Below, one piece after another: positions 9,574 through 17,922 of a stretch of 64,000 nt of DNA. Numbering within the stretch: the first letter of the stretch is position 1; the number at the start of each line of letters is the position of its first letter. The stretch covers positions 3,671,001-3,735,000 of the forward strand of contig NZ_CP129137.1 of the NCBI RefSeq assembly GCF_030406905.1, written 5' to 3'. This stretch comes from Streptomyces sp. HUAS CB01 (GTDB lineage Bacteria; Actinomycetota; Actinomycetes; Streptomycetales; Streptomycetaceae). Both the position numbers and the translations under genes were made by a program. The notes beneath the pieces were generated by a model, which worked only from the letters and a program-made list of their open reading frames with translations, had not been told where the DNA came from and did no database searches.

Positions 9574-9674
9574 AACTCGACGCTACAACTCTTCCGAAGT
9601 TATGGGGAGTTGCCGAACACGGGTTAGTCGACATTGCCAAGTGGGGACAACTTCAATTGAGTTGGCGCCAACTT
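9574..9674. promoter_or_regulatory. Phased AACT/AGTT half-site array
   Basis: Half-sites AACT or its complement AGTT (or close forms) start at 9574, 9587, 9597, 9608, 9639, 9649, 9660 and 9670. Most are 10-11 bp apart, on one DNA face. The perfect 14-bp palindrome AGTTGGCGCCAACT lies at 9660-9673. The array covers the space between the divergent GntR and mini-membrane-protein genes. This fits multi-site GntR autorepression. Confidence 0.68.
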
Positions 9675-9765
9675 GCAAGACATGGCCGAAGAGGCCGAGT
9701 ACCGCCCCGAGTTGGCCGCTTCTTCGACGACTGCGCTCCTCCCCGACCCCAAGGAGGGACCTGCC

Positions 9766-9933
9766 ATGCCACTCATCGCCTTCGCCCTCGAGGAATTCGT
9801 CCAGTGGCGTTTCGGCCTCATGGGCGTGATCGGCCTGGGACTGCTCAGCTTCGGTCTGCGTGCCAGGAACGCCCCCTGCGCAGGTGTGGGCAGCGTCGTG
9901 CTGGCGCTGCTGCTGCACTCCGCCTCGGTGTGA
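9766..9933 (+). CDS. 55-residue membrane protein, divergent from DevA-like regulator
   Basis: No named family is recognised. ATG at 9766 follows AAGGAGGG at good spacing. The sequence opens MPLIAFALEEFVQW, has one hydrophobic segment GVIGLGLLSFGL at about 20-31, a turn RARNAPC, and a second segment GVGSVVLALLL. Similarity to the 51-residue protein encoded at 7774-7929 lies in the turn and second segment. It shares the divergent arrangement with a paralogous GntR gene and an operator-like array between the genes. A role as a membrane effector or sensor of the regulator is inference. Confidence 0.65.
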   Translation: MPLIAFALEEFVQWRFGLMGVIGLGLLSFGLRARNAPCAGVGSVVLALLLHSASV

Positions 9934-9935
9934 AG

Positions 9936-9964
9936 CCGGGCGGGCGGCCCCGCCGCCCACCCGG
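9936..9964 (+). terminator. Stem-loop after mini-membrane-protein gene
   Basis: Thirteen-base arms with one mismatch (CCGGGCGGGCGGC / GCCGCCCACCCGG) and a 3-base loop begin three bases after the stop codon. There is no T-tract, which is common for Streptomyces terminators. Confidence 0.5.
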
Positions 9965-10085
9965 TCCGGCACCGGCCCGGGCCGTCCGGTTCGTCCGCCC
10001 CGATCCGGGCCCGGAAGGCCCGCAAGGCCGCAAGGCCGGAAGCCCCAAAAGCCCGTAACGCCCGGAATCCCGAAGGCCCCGGGGC

Positions 10086-11336
10086 TCAGAACATGTCCGG
10101 GCACCACGCCCGGCGCCGGGACCGGAACAGGGCGTCCGCCAGAACCGCCGCGCCCGCGCGCTCCTCCGTCACCCGCCCCAGCGCCACGAGCCGCAGCACC
10201 GATTCGTCGCCCAGGTACAGGGACCCCAACGCCCCCAGGTCCATGACGAGATCGGCCGGAGCGTCGGTCGGGGAACACTCCGCCGCGCCCCCGGGCGACA
10301 CCTCCAGCCGGAACCGGCCACCGGCCGCACCCAGCGGGTCGTGCACGTCCAGCACGAGCGCGCCGGCGGTGTCGTACGTACGCGCCTCCAGCGCCCGGAC
10401 GACGTCCAGCACCCGCACCCACAGGAAGTCCGCGTGGGTGACGGTACGGGCGGCGCGCGGGTCGGGCAGCAGCAGCGGGAGGACGTCGTCCGGGGCACGC
10501 CGCCCCGTCCTCACCGTGGTGACCCAGTCCACCGAGCACACGAACTGCCACAGGGCACGCTCGGCGGCGGACGACACCGCGATCAGCTTCTCGACCGCCA
10601 GCGCCGTGTCCGGCTGGCCCGCGTCGGACCAGCCGGACGACTCGGCCCCGTAGACGGCCAGGCCCTCCACCTCACCCGCCGACGAGCGGTACAGCGCGTA
10701 GAACGGCTCCTTCCAGGGCTCGGGCCCCACCTGGGCCGCCCCCGTGGCCACCTGCCACCAGCGCGCGTCGCGGTCGGTCGCCCCGGCCCGGTCGGCACGG
10801 AAACGGTCGTACAGTTCGGGGCCGAGCTTGCGGACCTCCTCGCCGTCGACCAGATCGATCCTGCCACCGTCCACCGGGCCCGCCCAGCGCGGGTCGAGAC
10901 CGGTACGCGCCACGTCGACGCTCCACTCCGTGAACCAGGTCGCGGGACCGAAGCCGTACCGCCCGTAGATCGGGAACTCCGCCGCGATCAGCGTCGAGAC
11001 GATCTCGCCGCGCTCCTTCGCGGCCTCGAGATCCGCCGTGATCATCCTGGTGAGCAGCCCACGCCGGCGGTGCGTCGGCAGGACGGTGACGTTCGAGACG
11101 GCGTTCGCCGGGACGGCGGCCCCGCCCGGGACCGTGAGCTCCTGTGCGTAGGAGCGGTACGTCGCCACACAGCGGCCCGCGTCGAAGGCGCCCTGCACCC
11201 GGGGGAGATCGAAGTGCGACAGCCGGTCGGCGACCAGGTCCTCGCTCACCACCGGGGGCTTCAGGAACCCGGTCCTGCAGGCGCGCAGCCAGTCGGCGAA
11301 CTCGGACTCGGTGACGGGGCGCACATCGGGGCTCAT
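10086..11336 (-). CDS. Eis-like GNAT N-acetyltransferase
   Basis: The 416-residue protein matches the Eis family in length and organisation. An N-terminal GNAT domain carries the acetyl-CoA loop [12 protein letters not shown] (about 90-101), followed by a second degenerate GNAT lobe and a C-terminal SCP2-like domain. The chain ends in phenylalanine (CPDMF), as in Eis, where the C-terminal carboxylate takes part in catalysis. Known relatives acetylate aminoglycosides or protein lysines; the natural substrate here is unknown. The ATG at 11336 gives MSPDVRPVT and is preferred over an in-frame start three codons upstream. It is monocistronic as far as I can see. Confidence 0.8.
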   Translation of the reverse strand: MSPDVRPVTESEFADWLRACRTGFLKPPVVSEDLVADRLSHFDLPRVQGAFDAGRCVATYRSYAQELTVPGGAAVPANAVSNVTVLPTHRRRGLLTRMITADLEAAKERGEIVSTLIAAEFPIYGRYGFGPATWFTEWSVDVARTGLDPRWAGPVDGGRIDLVDGEEVRKLGPELYDRFRADRAGATDRDARWWQVATGAAQVGPEPWKEPFYALYRSSAGEVEGLAVYGAESSGWSDAGQPDTALAVEKLIAVSSAAERALWQFVCSVDWVTTVRTGRRAPDDVLPLLLPDPRAARTVTHADFLWVRVLDVVRALEARTYDTAGALVLDVHDPLGAAGGRFRLEVSPGGAAECSPTDAPADLVMDLGALGSLYLGDESVLRLVALGRVTEERAGAAVLADALFRSRRRAWCPDMF

Positions 11337-11417
11337 GACACCCACGCTATGTCCCTCCGCCCGCGTCCGTCACAGGGATTACGGCGCCGTCCGCCGGGCG
11401 CCCGACCGGTCCGGCCC

Positions 11418-11468
11418 CCGGCGGTCCCCGGTCCGGCTCCGGCCTCCGGCGGTCCCCGGTCCGGCTCC
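11418..11468. repeat. 23-bp perfect direct repeat
   Basis: The same 23 bases occur at 11418-11440 and 11446-11468 (28-bp period, built on GGTCCCCGGTCCGG) in the gap between the Eis-like and asparaginase genes. It looks like slippage in G+C-rich noncoding DNA. Confidence 0.7.
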
Positions 11469-11476
11469 CGCCGCGG

Positions 11477-12466
11477 TCAGAAGACCGCCCGTACCCCGCC
11501 CACCGGTTCGCCCCCGCCGAGCAGCGGGGAGTCCGCGATCCGCGCCACCACCGGGTCGTCCACACCCAGCCGCTCGAGCAGCCGGGCCAGCACCGGCCCC
11601 AGCGCTCGCGCGCCGCCGTCGTCGATCTTCAGGGCGAGGGCCCGGCCGTCGGGGAGGGCCACCGCCTGGACCGCCTCGGCGCCGACCTTCGACAGCGCCC
11701 CCGGCACGGCCCGCATCAGCCAGGTGTCGTGCCTGTTCGTCCCGGCGACGTACTCGGGGTGGGCCCGCATCGCGTCCGCCACCCGCCGCTCCGCGGAGCC
11801 CTCCGGCGCCAGGACGTACGCGCGGAACGCCCTGGCCAGGCCGACCAGACCGATCGCCATCAGCGGTGCGCCGCAGCCGTCCGTGCCGACTGCGGCGACC
11901 GGCTCTCCCGCGGCCTCCTCCACGACCGTGCGCGTCAGCAGCTGCAGTGGGTGGGAGGGATCGGCGTAGCTCTCCATCGGCCAGCCGTTCACCCGGCACG
12001 CCGCGAGCATCGCCGCGTGTTTGCCGGAGCAGTTCATGGCGACCCGGTCGCGGGGCCGGCCGGCCGCCAGGTACCGCTCCGCCTCGGCCTGGTCCAGCGG
12101 CAGCGACGGCGGGGTCCTGAGGTCGTCCGGGGTCAGCCCGTGCTCGGCGAGCATCGTGCGGACGAGGCCGATGTGGAACGGCTCCCCTGAATGGCTCGCC
12201 GCGGCCAGCGCGAGCCGCTCCCCGGGCAGGTCCACGCCCGCCCGCAGCACGGCCGCGGCCTGCATCGGCTTGTTCGCCGAGCGGGGGAGGACGGGCACCT
12301 CCGGTTCGCCCAGCGCCAGCTCGACGCCCCCGTCGGCCGCCAGGACCACGAGAGAGCCCCGGTGCCGGCCCTCCACGAAGCCGGAGCGGACGGCCTCGGC
12401 GAGGACCGGGTGCGGCGCGGGCCCGGCCCCGGGCACGTCGGCGGACACGGACGGGGTGACGGTCAT
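11477..12466 (-). CDS. Asparaginase (thermolabile, Rhizobium AsnA/PF06089-like)
   Basis: This 329-residue enzyme hydrolyses L-asparagine to aspartate and ammonia. The family signatures are visible: RSGFVEGRHRGSLVVL near the N-terminus, the serine-lysine motif PRSANKPMQ at about 64-72, ASHSGEPFH, MNCSGKHAAML with its conserved cysteine and lysine, and GTDGCGAPL. This Ser-Lys type is unrelated to the E. coli enzymes. No signal peptide is visible, so it is probably cytoplasmic. ATG at 12466. It lies alone between the acetyltransferase and rsiG genes, all on the same strand but with gaps. Confidence 0.85.
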   Translation of the reverse strand: MTVTPSVSADVPGAGPAPHPVLAEAVRSGFVEGRHRGSLVVLAADGGVELALGEPEVPVLPRSANKPMQAAAVLRAGVDLPGERLALAAASHSGEPFHIGLVRTMLAEHGLTPDDLRTPPSLPLDQAEAERYLAAGRPRDRVAMNCSGKHAAMLAACRVNGWPMESYADPSHPLQLLTRTVVEEAAGEPVAAVGTDGCGAPLMAIGLVGLARAFRAYVLAPEGSAERRVADAMRAHPEYVAGTNRHDTWLMRAVPGALSKVGAEAVQAVALPDGRALALKIDDGGARALGPVLARLLERLGVDDPVVARIADSPLLGGGEPVGGVRAVF

Positions 12467-12550
12467 GTGCGGCAGCCTTCCGGGGCGGCACCCGGCCGAC
12501 CCGAGCCGCCGGCGGGGTTCCGCATACGGGCGGTTCGCGTGACCCGGCGT

Positions 12551-13201
12551 TCAGGTGAGCAGGTCGTCCACTTGCGCTTCGCCGTCACGGTACCTGCGGG
12601 CGATCTCCGCGCTGCAGTCGTCAGCGGTGCGCTGCAACTGCTGCCGCTGGCCCGATACTTCCTGCTCGTAGTCCGCGAGCCGCCCCATCGCCGCGCGCAG
12701 TTCGTCGTCCGTCCGCGCTTCCAGGTCGGACAGCTCGACCTCGGAGAGCATCTCCGCGGCCAGCAGCCGGTACTCCTCGCCGCGCGGCACGGACAGCGTG
12801 ACGTGCCGGGCCGAACTGCCGCGCCGCGACGGCGGGTCGGCGAGGATCCGGGAGAGCCGGTCGACCACCGCCGCGTCCGGGCCGGACCGTTCCGGGCCGC
12901 CGGTCTCGGCGGGCGGCAGCGGCGACGGCGGTGCCGAACGCCGGCACAGCTCCGCGCGCAGGATGTCGATCCGGCCCTGCAGCAGCCGCCGCACATAGCT
13001 CAGATCGGCCTCGTCCCGCTGGGACTCCTTGCGCAGGGCCCGCAGTTCGGGAAGCCGCAGGGCGGCGAGATCGCGCGCACCGGGCTCGGGACGGCTGTCA
13101 CCGGTGCGCTGTGCGGGCGGGCGGGCGGTACCGGCCCCCGTGCAGGCACCGCGGGTCATCTGTACGGGACCGGGCGACTGCCCGGCGCCAGGTGTGCTCA
13201 T
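12551..13201 (-). CDS. rsiG: RsiG, c-di-GMP-dependent anti-sigma factor for WhiG
   Basis: The 216-residue, mostly helical protein carries two perfect copies of the c-di-GMP-binding signature E-x3-S-x2-R-x3-Q-x3-D: E64-S68-R71-Q75-D79 in [16 protein letters not shown], and E179-S183-R186-Q190-D194 in [16 protein letters not shown]. In Streptomyces this signature defines RsiG. It binds two intercalated c-di-GMP dimers and then sequesters the sporulation sigma factor WhiG, holding back aerial-hypha-to-spore progression. The first 40 residues look disordered. ATG at 13201 is chosen; a methionine at residue 15 is an alternative. It is divergent from dtd. Confidence 0.9.
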   Translation of the reverse strand: MSTPGAGQSPGPVQMTRGACTGAGTARPPAQRTGDSRPEPGARDLAALRLPELRALRKESQRDEADLSYVRRLLQGRIDILRAELCRRSAPPSPLPPAETGGPERSGPDAAVVDRLSRILADPPSRRGSSARHVTLSVPRGEEYRLLAAEMLSEVELSDLEARTDDELRAAMGRLADYEQEVSGQRQQLQRTADDCSAEIARRYRDGEAQVDDLLT

Positions 13202-13260
13202 GCGTGAATCAGTCCCCTCGACCGGTGCATGAGGTCTCCCCGGGCCCGGAGGGCCGAGGG

Positions 13261-13281
13261 GATGCACCGACTCCGTGCATC
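13261..13281. promoter_or_regulatory. GATGCAC/GTGCATC inverted repeat between rsiG and dtd
   Basis: Perfect 7-base arms GATGCAC and GTGCATC are separated by 7 bases in the 146-bp divergent region. Further TGCA elements occur nearby (GTGCATG near 13223, CATGCAG near 13302). Both the position and the clustering suggest an operator, but I know no regulator for this motif. Confidence 0.45.
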
Positions 13282-13347
13282 GTGCCATCACGAGCGGTGC
13301 CCATGCAGGCGGTCTGCACCCGTTCAGCCCCCGATAGGTTGGTCTGT

Positions 13348-13773
13348 ATGCGTGCAGTGGTGCAGAGGGTCGACGGCGCGAGCGTCGTGGTGGCCGGTGA
13401 GACCGTGGGAGAGATCGTCGGCGAGGGACTGTGCGTCCTGGTGGGGGTGACCCACGAGGACACGTCCGAGAAGGCGGCACAGCTCGCCCGCAAACTGTGG
13501 TCGGTGCGGATCCTCGAGGGCGAGAAGTCCTGCTCGGACGTGAACGCCCCCTTGCTGGTGATCTCCCAGTTCACCCTCTACGGGGACGCCCGGAAGGGCC
13601 GCCGCCCCACCTGGAACGCCGCAGCGCCCGGCGAGGTCGCCGAGCCGCTCGTCGACGAGGTGGTGGCGCGGCTGCGTGAGCTGGGGGCGCGGGTGGAGAC
13701 GGGCCGCTTCGGAGCGCAGATGAGGGTCTCGCTCACGAACAACGGCCCGTTCACGGTGCTGCTGGAGGTGTGA
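13348..13773 (+). CDS. dtd: D-aminoacyl-tRNA deacylase
   Basis: This 141-residue cytosolic proofreading enzyme cleaves D-amino acids mischarged onto tRNA (and glycine from tRNA-Ala). The family core is intact: MRAVVQRV start, [15 protein letters not shown] at about 73-87 containing the SQFTLY motif, and the [11 protein letters not shown]-terminus holding the cross-subunit Gly-Pro motif. Length is typical. ATG at 13348. It diverges from rsiG and converges on the ygfZ gene. Confidence 0.95.
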   Translation: MRAVVQRVDGASVVVAGETVGEIVGEGLCVLVGVTHEDTSEKAAQLARKLWSVRILEGEKSCSDVNAPLLVISQFTLYGDARKGRRPTWNAAAPGEVAEPLVDEVVARLRELGARVETGRFGAQMRVSLTNNGPFTVLLEV

Positions 13774-13866
13774 GGGCCGCGGAGGCCACGGTCCGTGGTC
13801 TCCGCGGACGCCCGTGCGCCGCGATCCCGGGCCCGCACGGGCCCGGTCCCCGCGCCCGTGCGGCTC

Positions 13867-14847
13867 CTACGGCTCGACCACGACCTCCTGGGCCGCGGCC
13901 GTGTTCCCGGCCAGCAGCGCCGCGTCCACCGGCACGTTCCGCTTCACCAGGGCGAGGGCGATCGGCCCCAGCTCGTGGTGGCGGGCCGAGGTCGTGATGA
14001 AGCCGAGCTGGCGGCCGTCCTCGCCGTCCGCGGCCAGCCGTACCGGCGTGCCGTGCCCCGGCAGGTGCACCTCGCTGCCGTCGAGGTGCAGGAACACCAG
14101 CCGGCGCGGCGGCTTCCCCAGGTTGTGGACGCGCGCCACCGTCTCCTGCCCCCGGTAGCAGCCCTTCTGCAGGTGCACGGCGGGCCCGATCAGCCCGACC
14201 TCGTGCGGGATGGTGCGGTGGTCGGTCTCGAAGCCCAGCCGCGGGCGGTGCGCCTCCACGCGCAGGGCCTCGTACGCCAGGACGCCGATCGCCGGGCCGT
14301 TGGCAGCGGCGTACGACTCCAGCGCGGCACGCGGCAGGAACAGGTCGCGGCCCTGCGGGGTCTCCCGGACGACCACGCCCTCCGGCACCTCCGCGATCGA
14401 GCCGGCGGGCAGATGCACGACCGCGAACTCGTCCGTCCGGTCCGCGACCTCCACCTGGTAGAAGAACTTCATCGACTCCAGGTACGCGAGGAGCGCCTCC
14501 TGGGTCCCCGGTTCGACGTGCGCCCACACGGTCTCGCCGTCGTCCACGAGGTACAGCGCGTGCTCGATGTGGCCGTGCGCGGAGAGGATCAGGGCCTCGG
14601 TGGCCTCACCGGCGGGCAGCTCGCTGACGTGCTGGGTGAGGAGCAGGTGCAGCCAGCCGAGCCGGTCCTTCCCGGAGACGGTGATCACGCCGCGGTGCGA
14701 GAGGTCGACGAGACCCGTGCCGTCGGCGAGGGCACGCTGCTCGCGGAACAGATCGCCGTAGTGGGCGGCGACACCTTCGTCGCGTCCCTCGGCGGGAACG
14801 GCGCCGGGCAGGGACAGCAGAGGGCTGGTCGTTGAATGTCGCTGCAT
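13867..14847 (-). CDS. ygfZ: YgfZ/GcvT-like folate-binding Fe-S maintenance protein
   Basis: This 326-residue protein is of the YgfZ/IBA57 family, which uses tetrahydrofolate in the repair or assembly of certain iron-sulfur clusters. The diagnostic K-G-C-Y-x-G-Q-E motif is present as LQKGCYRGQETVARVHNLGK at about 228-247, with the GcvT-like N-domain (GLVDLSHRGVITVSGKDR) before it. ATG at 14847. It lies 10 bp after the end of the nur gene on the same strand, so nur and ygfZ are probably co-transcribed. Confidence 0.88.
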   Translation of the reverse strand: MQRHSTTSPLLSLPGAVPAEGRDEGVAAHYGDLFREQRALADGTGLVDLSHRGVITVSGKDRLGWLHLLLTQHVSELPAGEATEALILSAHGHIEHALYLVDDGETVWAHVEPGTQEALLAYLESMKFFYQVEVADRTDEFAVVHLPAGSIAEVPEGVVVRETPQGRDLFLPRAALESYAAANGPAIGVLAYEALRVEAHRPRLGFETDHRTIPHEVGLIGPAVHLQKGCYRGQETVARVHNLGKPPRRLVFLHLDGSEVHLPGHGTPVRLAADGEDGRQLGFITTSARHHELGPIALALVKRNVPVDAALLAGNTAAAQEVVVEP

Positions 14848-14857
14848 GGACCCAAGC

Positions 14858-15295
14858 CTACGTCTGGCCGCCGGCGGCCTTCCCCGCGCACTTCCGGCAC
14901 TGGCCGAAGATCGCGAAGTGCTTCATGTCGGTGGTGAAGCCGAACTTCTCGCGGAGCTCGGCGGTGAAACCGGCGGCCACGTCGACGTCCGCCTCGATCA
15001 CGTCCGCGCAGTCGCGGCAGACCAGATGGAGGTGGTGGTGCCGGTCGGCCAGGTGGTAGGTGGGGGCGCCGTGCCCGAGATGGGCGTGCGAGACCAGGCC
15101 CAGCTCCTCCAGCAGCTCCAGGGTCCGGTAGACCGTCGAGATGTTCACCCCGGACGCGGTCCTGCGCACCTCGACGAGGATGTCGTCGGGCGTCGCGTGC
15201 TCCAGCGTGTCGACGGCTTCGAGGACGAGCTGGCGCTGCGGGGTCAGCCGGTAACCGCGCTGCCGCAGATCGCTCTTCCAGTCGGTGCTCACCAC
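14858..15295 (-). CDS. nur: Nur, nickel-responsive Fur-family regulator
   Basis: The 145-residue Fur-family repressor begins with GTG at 15295. With that start, every ligand reported for the S. coelicolor Nur crystal structure falls in register: His33 in TLEHATPDD; His70 and His72 in VSHAHLGHG; His86, His88 and His90 in DRHHHLHL. The winged helix contains GVNISTVYRTLELLEELGLV. The C-terminal Cys pairs CRDC (93-96) and CRKC are also present. Known Nur represses nickel uptake and iron-type superoxide dismutase when nickel is plentiful. It is upstream of ygfZ in a likely operon. Confidence 0.92.
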   Translation of the reverse strand: MVSTDWKSDLRQRGYRLTPQRQLVLEAVDTLEHATPDDILVEVRRTASGVNISTVYRTLELLEELGLVSHAHLGHGAPTYHLADRHHHLHLVCRDCADVIEADVDVAAGFTAELREKFGFTTDMKHFAIFGQCRKCAGKAAGGQT

Positions 15296-15419
15296 GCGTC
15301 CAGTGTAGGCAGCGCCGGGCGGGGGTGCGGAGGGACCGCGATCCGTCCGCACCCCCGGTCTCACCGGGGCCGCGGGTCGGGCGGGGAGCGCCACGCACGC
15401 CGCGGGTCACGCGGGAGGG

Positions 15420-15992
15420 TCACTTGAAGAAGGCGATGCCGTCGTCCGGCAGGTCACCGAGGTCCTTGGCCCACGCCTCGACCTGCTCGGGAGTGACGAC
15501 CTTCTTCAGGTGCGCCGACATGTAGGGGCGCAGCGGCACGTCGGGGGTGGACTTCTCGCCGACCCACATCAGGTCGCCCTTGACGTAGCCGTAGAGCCGC
15601 TTGCCGCCGGAGTACGGCGGGGAGGCGGCGGTGCGCGCGACCGCGTCCGTGGCCAGGTCGATCTGCGGCTTCTTGTCCGCGAGGTCGCCGTACCAGATCT
15701 CCACGACCCCCTGGTCGCGGATCATGACGACCTCGACCTTCCGGTCCTTGTCGATCCTCCAGTAGCCGGACTCGCTCTCCAGGGGGCGGACCTTCCTGCC
15801 CTCGGAGTCCAGCACCCAGCTGTGCGAGACGTACTCGATGAAGTCCCGGCCGTCGTGGCTGAAGGCCACGGACTGGCCGAAGTTGCACTTCTCCGAGCCG
15901 GGGAAGTCGGACACCCCCGCGCCTTCCCAGGTGCCGAGGAGAAACGCGAGCGGCACGAGGTCGGGGTTGAGGTCGGACGGGATCTCGATCAT
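15420..15992 (-). CDS. Nitrobindin-like beta-barrel heme protein (FABP/DUF1794 family)
   Basis: The 190-residue protein belongs to the bacterial nitrobindin family, ten-stranded barrels related to THAP4 that bind ferric heme and handle NO or peroxynitrite. The signature GTWEGAGV is at about 20-27, with conserved FIEYVSHSWVLD and ESGYWRI. I do not check the proximal heme histidine position, so heme binding here is family-based. ATG at 15992. It is 31 bp downstream of the tiny membrane protein gene on the same strand. Confidence 0.82.
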   Translation of the reverse strand: MIEIPSDLNPDLVPLAFLLGTWEGAGVSDFPGSEKCNFGQSVAFSHDGRDFIEYVSHSWVLDSEGRKVRPLESESGYWRIDKDRKVEVVMIRDQGVVEIWYGDLADKKPQIDLATDAVARTAASPPYSGGKRLYGYVKGDLMWVGEKSTPDVPLRPYMSAHLKKVVTPEQVEAWAKDLGDLPDDGIAFFK

Positions 15993-16023
15993 GGCTGGCT
16001 CTGTCGGTCAGTGGGATACGGAA

Positions 16024-16122
16024 CTAGCGCTGGCCCTGGTACAGCTTCTTCACGGCCAGGCCGGTGAAGGCGAGCACGCCCACACACACCAGGACCAGCA
16101 GAAGTTCGAAGAAAACAATCAC
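16024..16122 (-). CDS. 32-residue single-pass membrane protein
   Basis: A GTG start at 16122, behind GAGGAG, encodes MIVFFELLLVLVCVGVLAF, then TGLAVKKLYQGQR and stop. It has one membrane helix (about 3-21) and a basic tail. The strong ribosome site and tight spacing before the nitrobindin-like gene support a real gene in that operon. Function is unknown. Confidence 0.65.
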   Translation of the reverse strand: MIVFFELLLVLVCVGVLAFTGLAVKKLYQGQR

Positions 16123-16246
16123 GGGTGCTCCTCGGGTGAGCGCGAACGCAGATCGGGCCGCACCCCAGCTTAGTGGGCGGGGGCGCGGCCCTCTCCGCGA
16201 GGTCCTCTGCCGGGTCCTCTGCCAGGTCGGCCCGGCAGCGGACGGG

Positions 16247-17149
16247 TCAGCCGAGCAGCTGGTTCTGGAGGACGAGGGTCTGGTGGAAGGGGACGGACAG
16301 GGCCTCGCCCTTCCGGGTGTGGATGATCAGCGCGACCGTGTCCCCGGCGACGACATAGGCCTGGCGGGTGTGCTCGGGCCCGACCGGCTTCGCCTCGGTG
16401 TAGACGGACACCGCGGACCGGCCGTCCGCCGGCGTCTCGGTCTCCCACCCCTCGTCGATCCCGACCTCGCCCGGCGCGGACCGCAGCAGTACGTCCGGGG
16501 AGAGCCCGGCCCCGATCTCCGTGCCGGTGAACTCCTCCGCCATGTCCTCCGAGTTGAACCGGAGGAGGTAGACACGGGCGGTGGTGCCGTCGGGCATCGT
16601 CCAGCCGCGGGCCGCGATGTGCCGCACCGCGTAGTCCTCGAGGGCCTGCCGGAGGTCGGCCCGGTTGTCCTCGACGTACTCGGACACGTACTGGTCGGCG
16701 CTCACCCAGCCACCGGTCAGCTTCTTGTCCGGCGTGGCGCCGGACGGCGCGGGGAGCAGCAGCTTCCGCAGGTCGGCGTGGTGGATCCGGTGCCGGTTGC
16801 CGTCGGTGAAGGGGCGCTGACTGCCCGCGGGGAGCGCGGGCAGCGAGAGGCGCGGGTAGGACCAGCGGCCGTCGCTCTCGGTGGCGAGCCCGGGGACGTC
16901 GGAGCGTTCCATGGAGCTGATCCCGTACGCCGTGCCCGCGCCGAGTCCGCCGCACACGAGCACGGCGGCGGTCCAGCGCGCGAGGGCACGGAAGACACGA
17001 CGGTCGCGCGGGGGAGTGTCCGCGGTGTGTTCGGGCCCTCCACCAGCGGTGGCCGGTGCGGAAGGGACCTGACCGGACGTGGCCGGCACGGCCCGTGCGG
17101 CGTCCGCCGGCTCGGCGGCCGGCTCGGCGCGCTGCGTCTGCTCGGTCAT
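16247..17149 (-). CDS. Third KLL-motif membrane paralog
   Basis: The 300-residue protein has a disordered, acidic/Pro/Ala-rich cytoplasmic N-terminus, one membrane helix at about 58-78 (WTAAVLVCGGLGAGTAYGI) and an extracytoplasmic domain. Just outside the membrane is the motif HADLRKLLLPAPSGA, shared with the two proteins encoded upstream. The later part contains YAVRHIAARGW and a strand-rich C-terminus. No known family is recognised. ATG at 17149 overlaps the preceding stop by 4 bp; it is the last gene of a three-gene coupled operon. Confidence 0.72.
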   Translation of the reverse strand: MTEQTQRAEPAAEPADAARAVPATSGQVPSAPATAGGGPEHTADTPPRDRRVFRALARWTAAVLVCGGLGAGTAYGISSMERSDVPGLATESDGRWSYPRLSLPALPAGSQRPFTDGNRHRIHHADLRKLLLPAPSGATPDKKLTGGWVSADQYVSEYVEDNRADLRQALEDYAVRHIAARGWTMPDGTTARVYLLRFNSEDMAEEFTGTEIGAGLSPDVLLRSAPGEVGIDEGWETETPADGRSAVSVYTEAKPVGPEHTRQAYVVAGDTVALIIHTRKGEALSVPFHQTLVLQNQLLG

Positions 17150-17922
17150 ACGTACTCCCCCGGCGAGGCGATGTGATCCAGCTGTTCCTGCACGAGATCG
17201 GCGACGGCCCCCTTGTCCAGGGGCGCCACGCCGTCCGCCCAGACACTGACGAGCAGCTCGGAGTCGTAGGCGAAGCACCGCATCGCGTCCAGCCGCCCGC
17301 CCTCCTCCTCGGCGCTGTCGAGGCCCGCCCGGGGGCCGGCGAAGCAGCTCGCGTTCGTGTGGCCCTTGATCTTCGGCCCCTTCGGAAGGCCGAACATCTT
17401 GCCCAGCCCGGTCTGGCGCTCGTACGCCTCCCGCACCCGGGCCTGGTTCTTCATCCTGACGATCTGCACCGTGACGACGACGTCGTCCTCGTACACCCCG
17501 CCCCGCTCGGCGAACTCCGTCGCGTACGAGCGCACGGCGATGCCCTTGAGCCCCAGCCTGTTCACGTGCTTCTCGTCGTCCCGTCGCTCCGCGCCTGACA
17601 GGCGGCGGCCCCACTCCTTCATCAGGGCGGTCGCCTGCTTGGCGCTGAGTTCGGCGTCGTTGCCGAACTCAGCGACGTCGGGGCCGAGCCGGTAGCCGTC
17701 CGGTACCGGCAGCAGCAGCTTGCCCAGCGGGGTGGAGGCGCGTCCGCGCCAGGCCTCGGCGGCCGGGTCGGCTGCGGGCTCCTTCGAGGGCTGGGCCCAG
17801 ACGGTGGTGGGGACGGTGCGGTCCGCGCCGCCGACGGTGACGGCCGTGTACGCGGCAGCGCCGCCCACCGAGCCCAGGACGAGCACAGCCGGGAGCACGA
17901 CCCCGGTCAGTACGGATCTCAA
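17146..17922 (-). CDS. Second KLL-motif membrane paralog
   Basis: The 258-residue protein starts with TTG at 17922, overlapping the upstream stop by 4 bp. It has an N-terminal signal anchor (residues 4-26, VLTGVVLPAVLVLGSVGG) with almost no cytoplasmic part, then PLGKLLLPVPDGYRLGPD at about 65-82, the motif shared with its two operon partners. The rest is an extracytoplasmic domain with two cysteines (in ASCFAG and MRCFAY) that could form a disulfide. Function unknown. Confidence 0.7.
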   Translation of the reverse strand: MRSVLTGVVLPAVLVLGSVGGAAAYTAVTVGGADRTVPTTVWAQPSKEPAADPAAEAWRGRASTPLGKLLLPVPDGYRLGPDVAEFGNDAELSAKQATALMKEWGRRLSGAERRDDEKHVNRLGLKGIAVRSYATEFAERGGVYEDDVVVTVQIVRMKNQARVREAYERQTGLGKMFGLPKGPKIKGHTNASCFAGPRAGLDSAEEEGGRLDAMRCFAYDSELLVSVWADGVAPLDKGAVADLVQEQLDHIASPGEYV

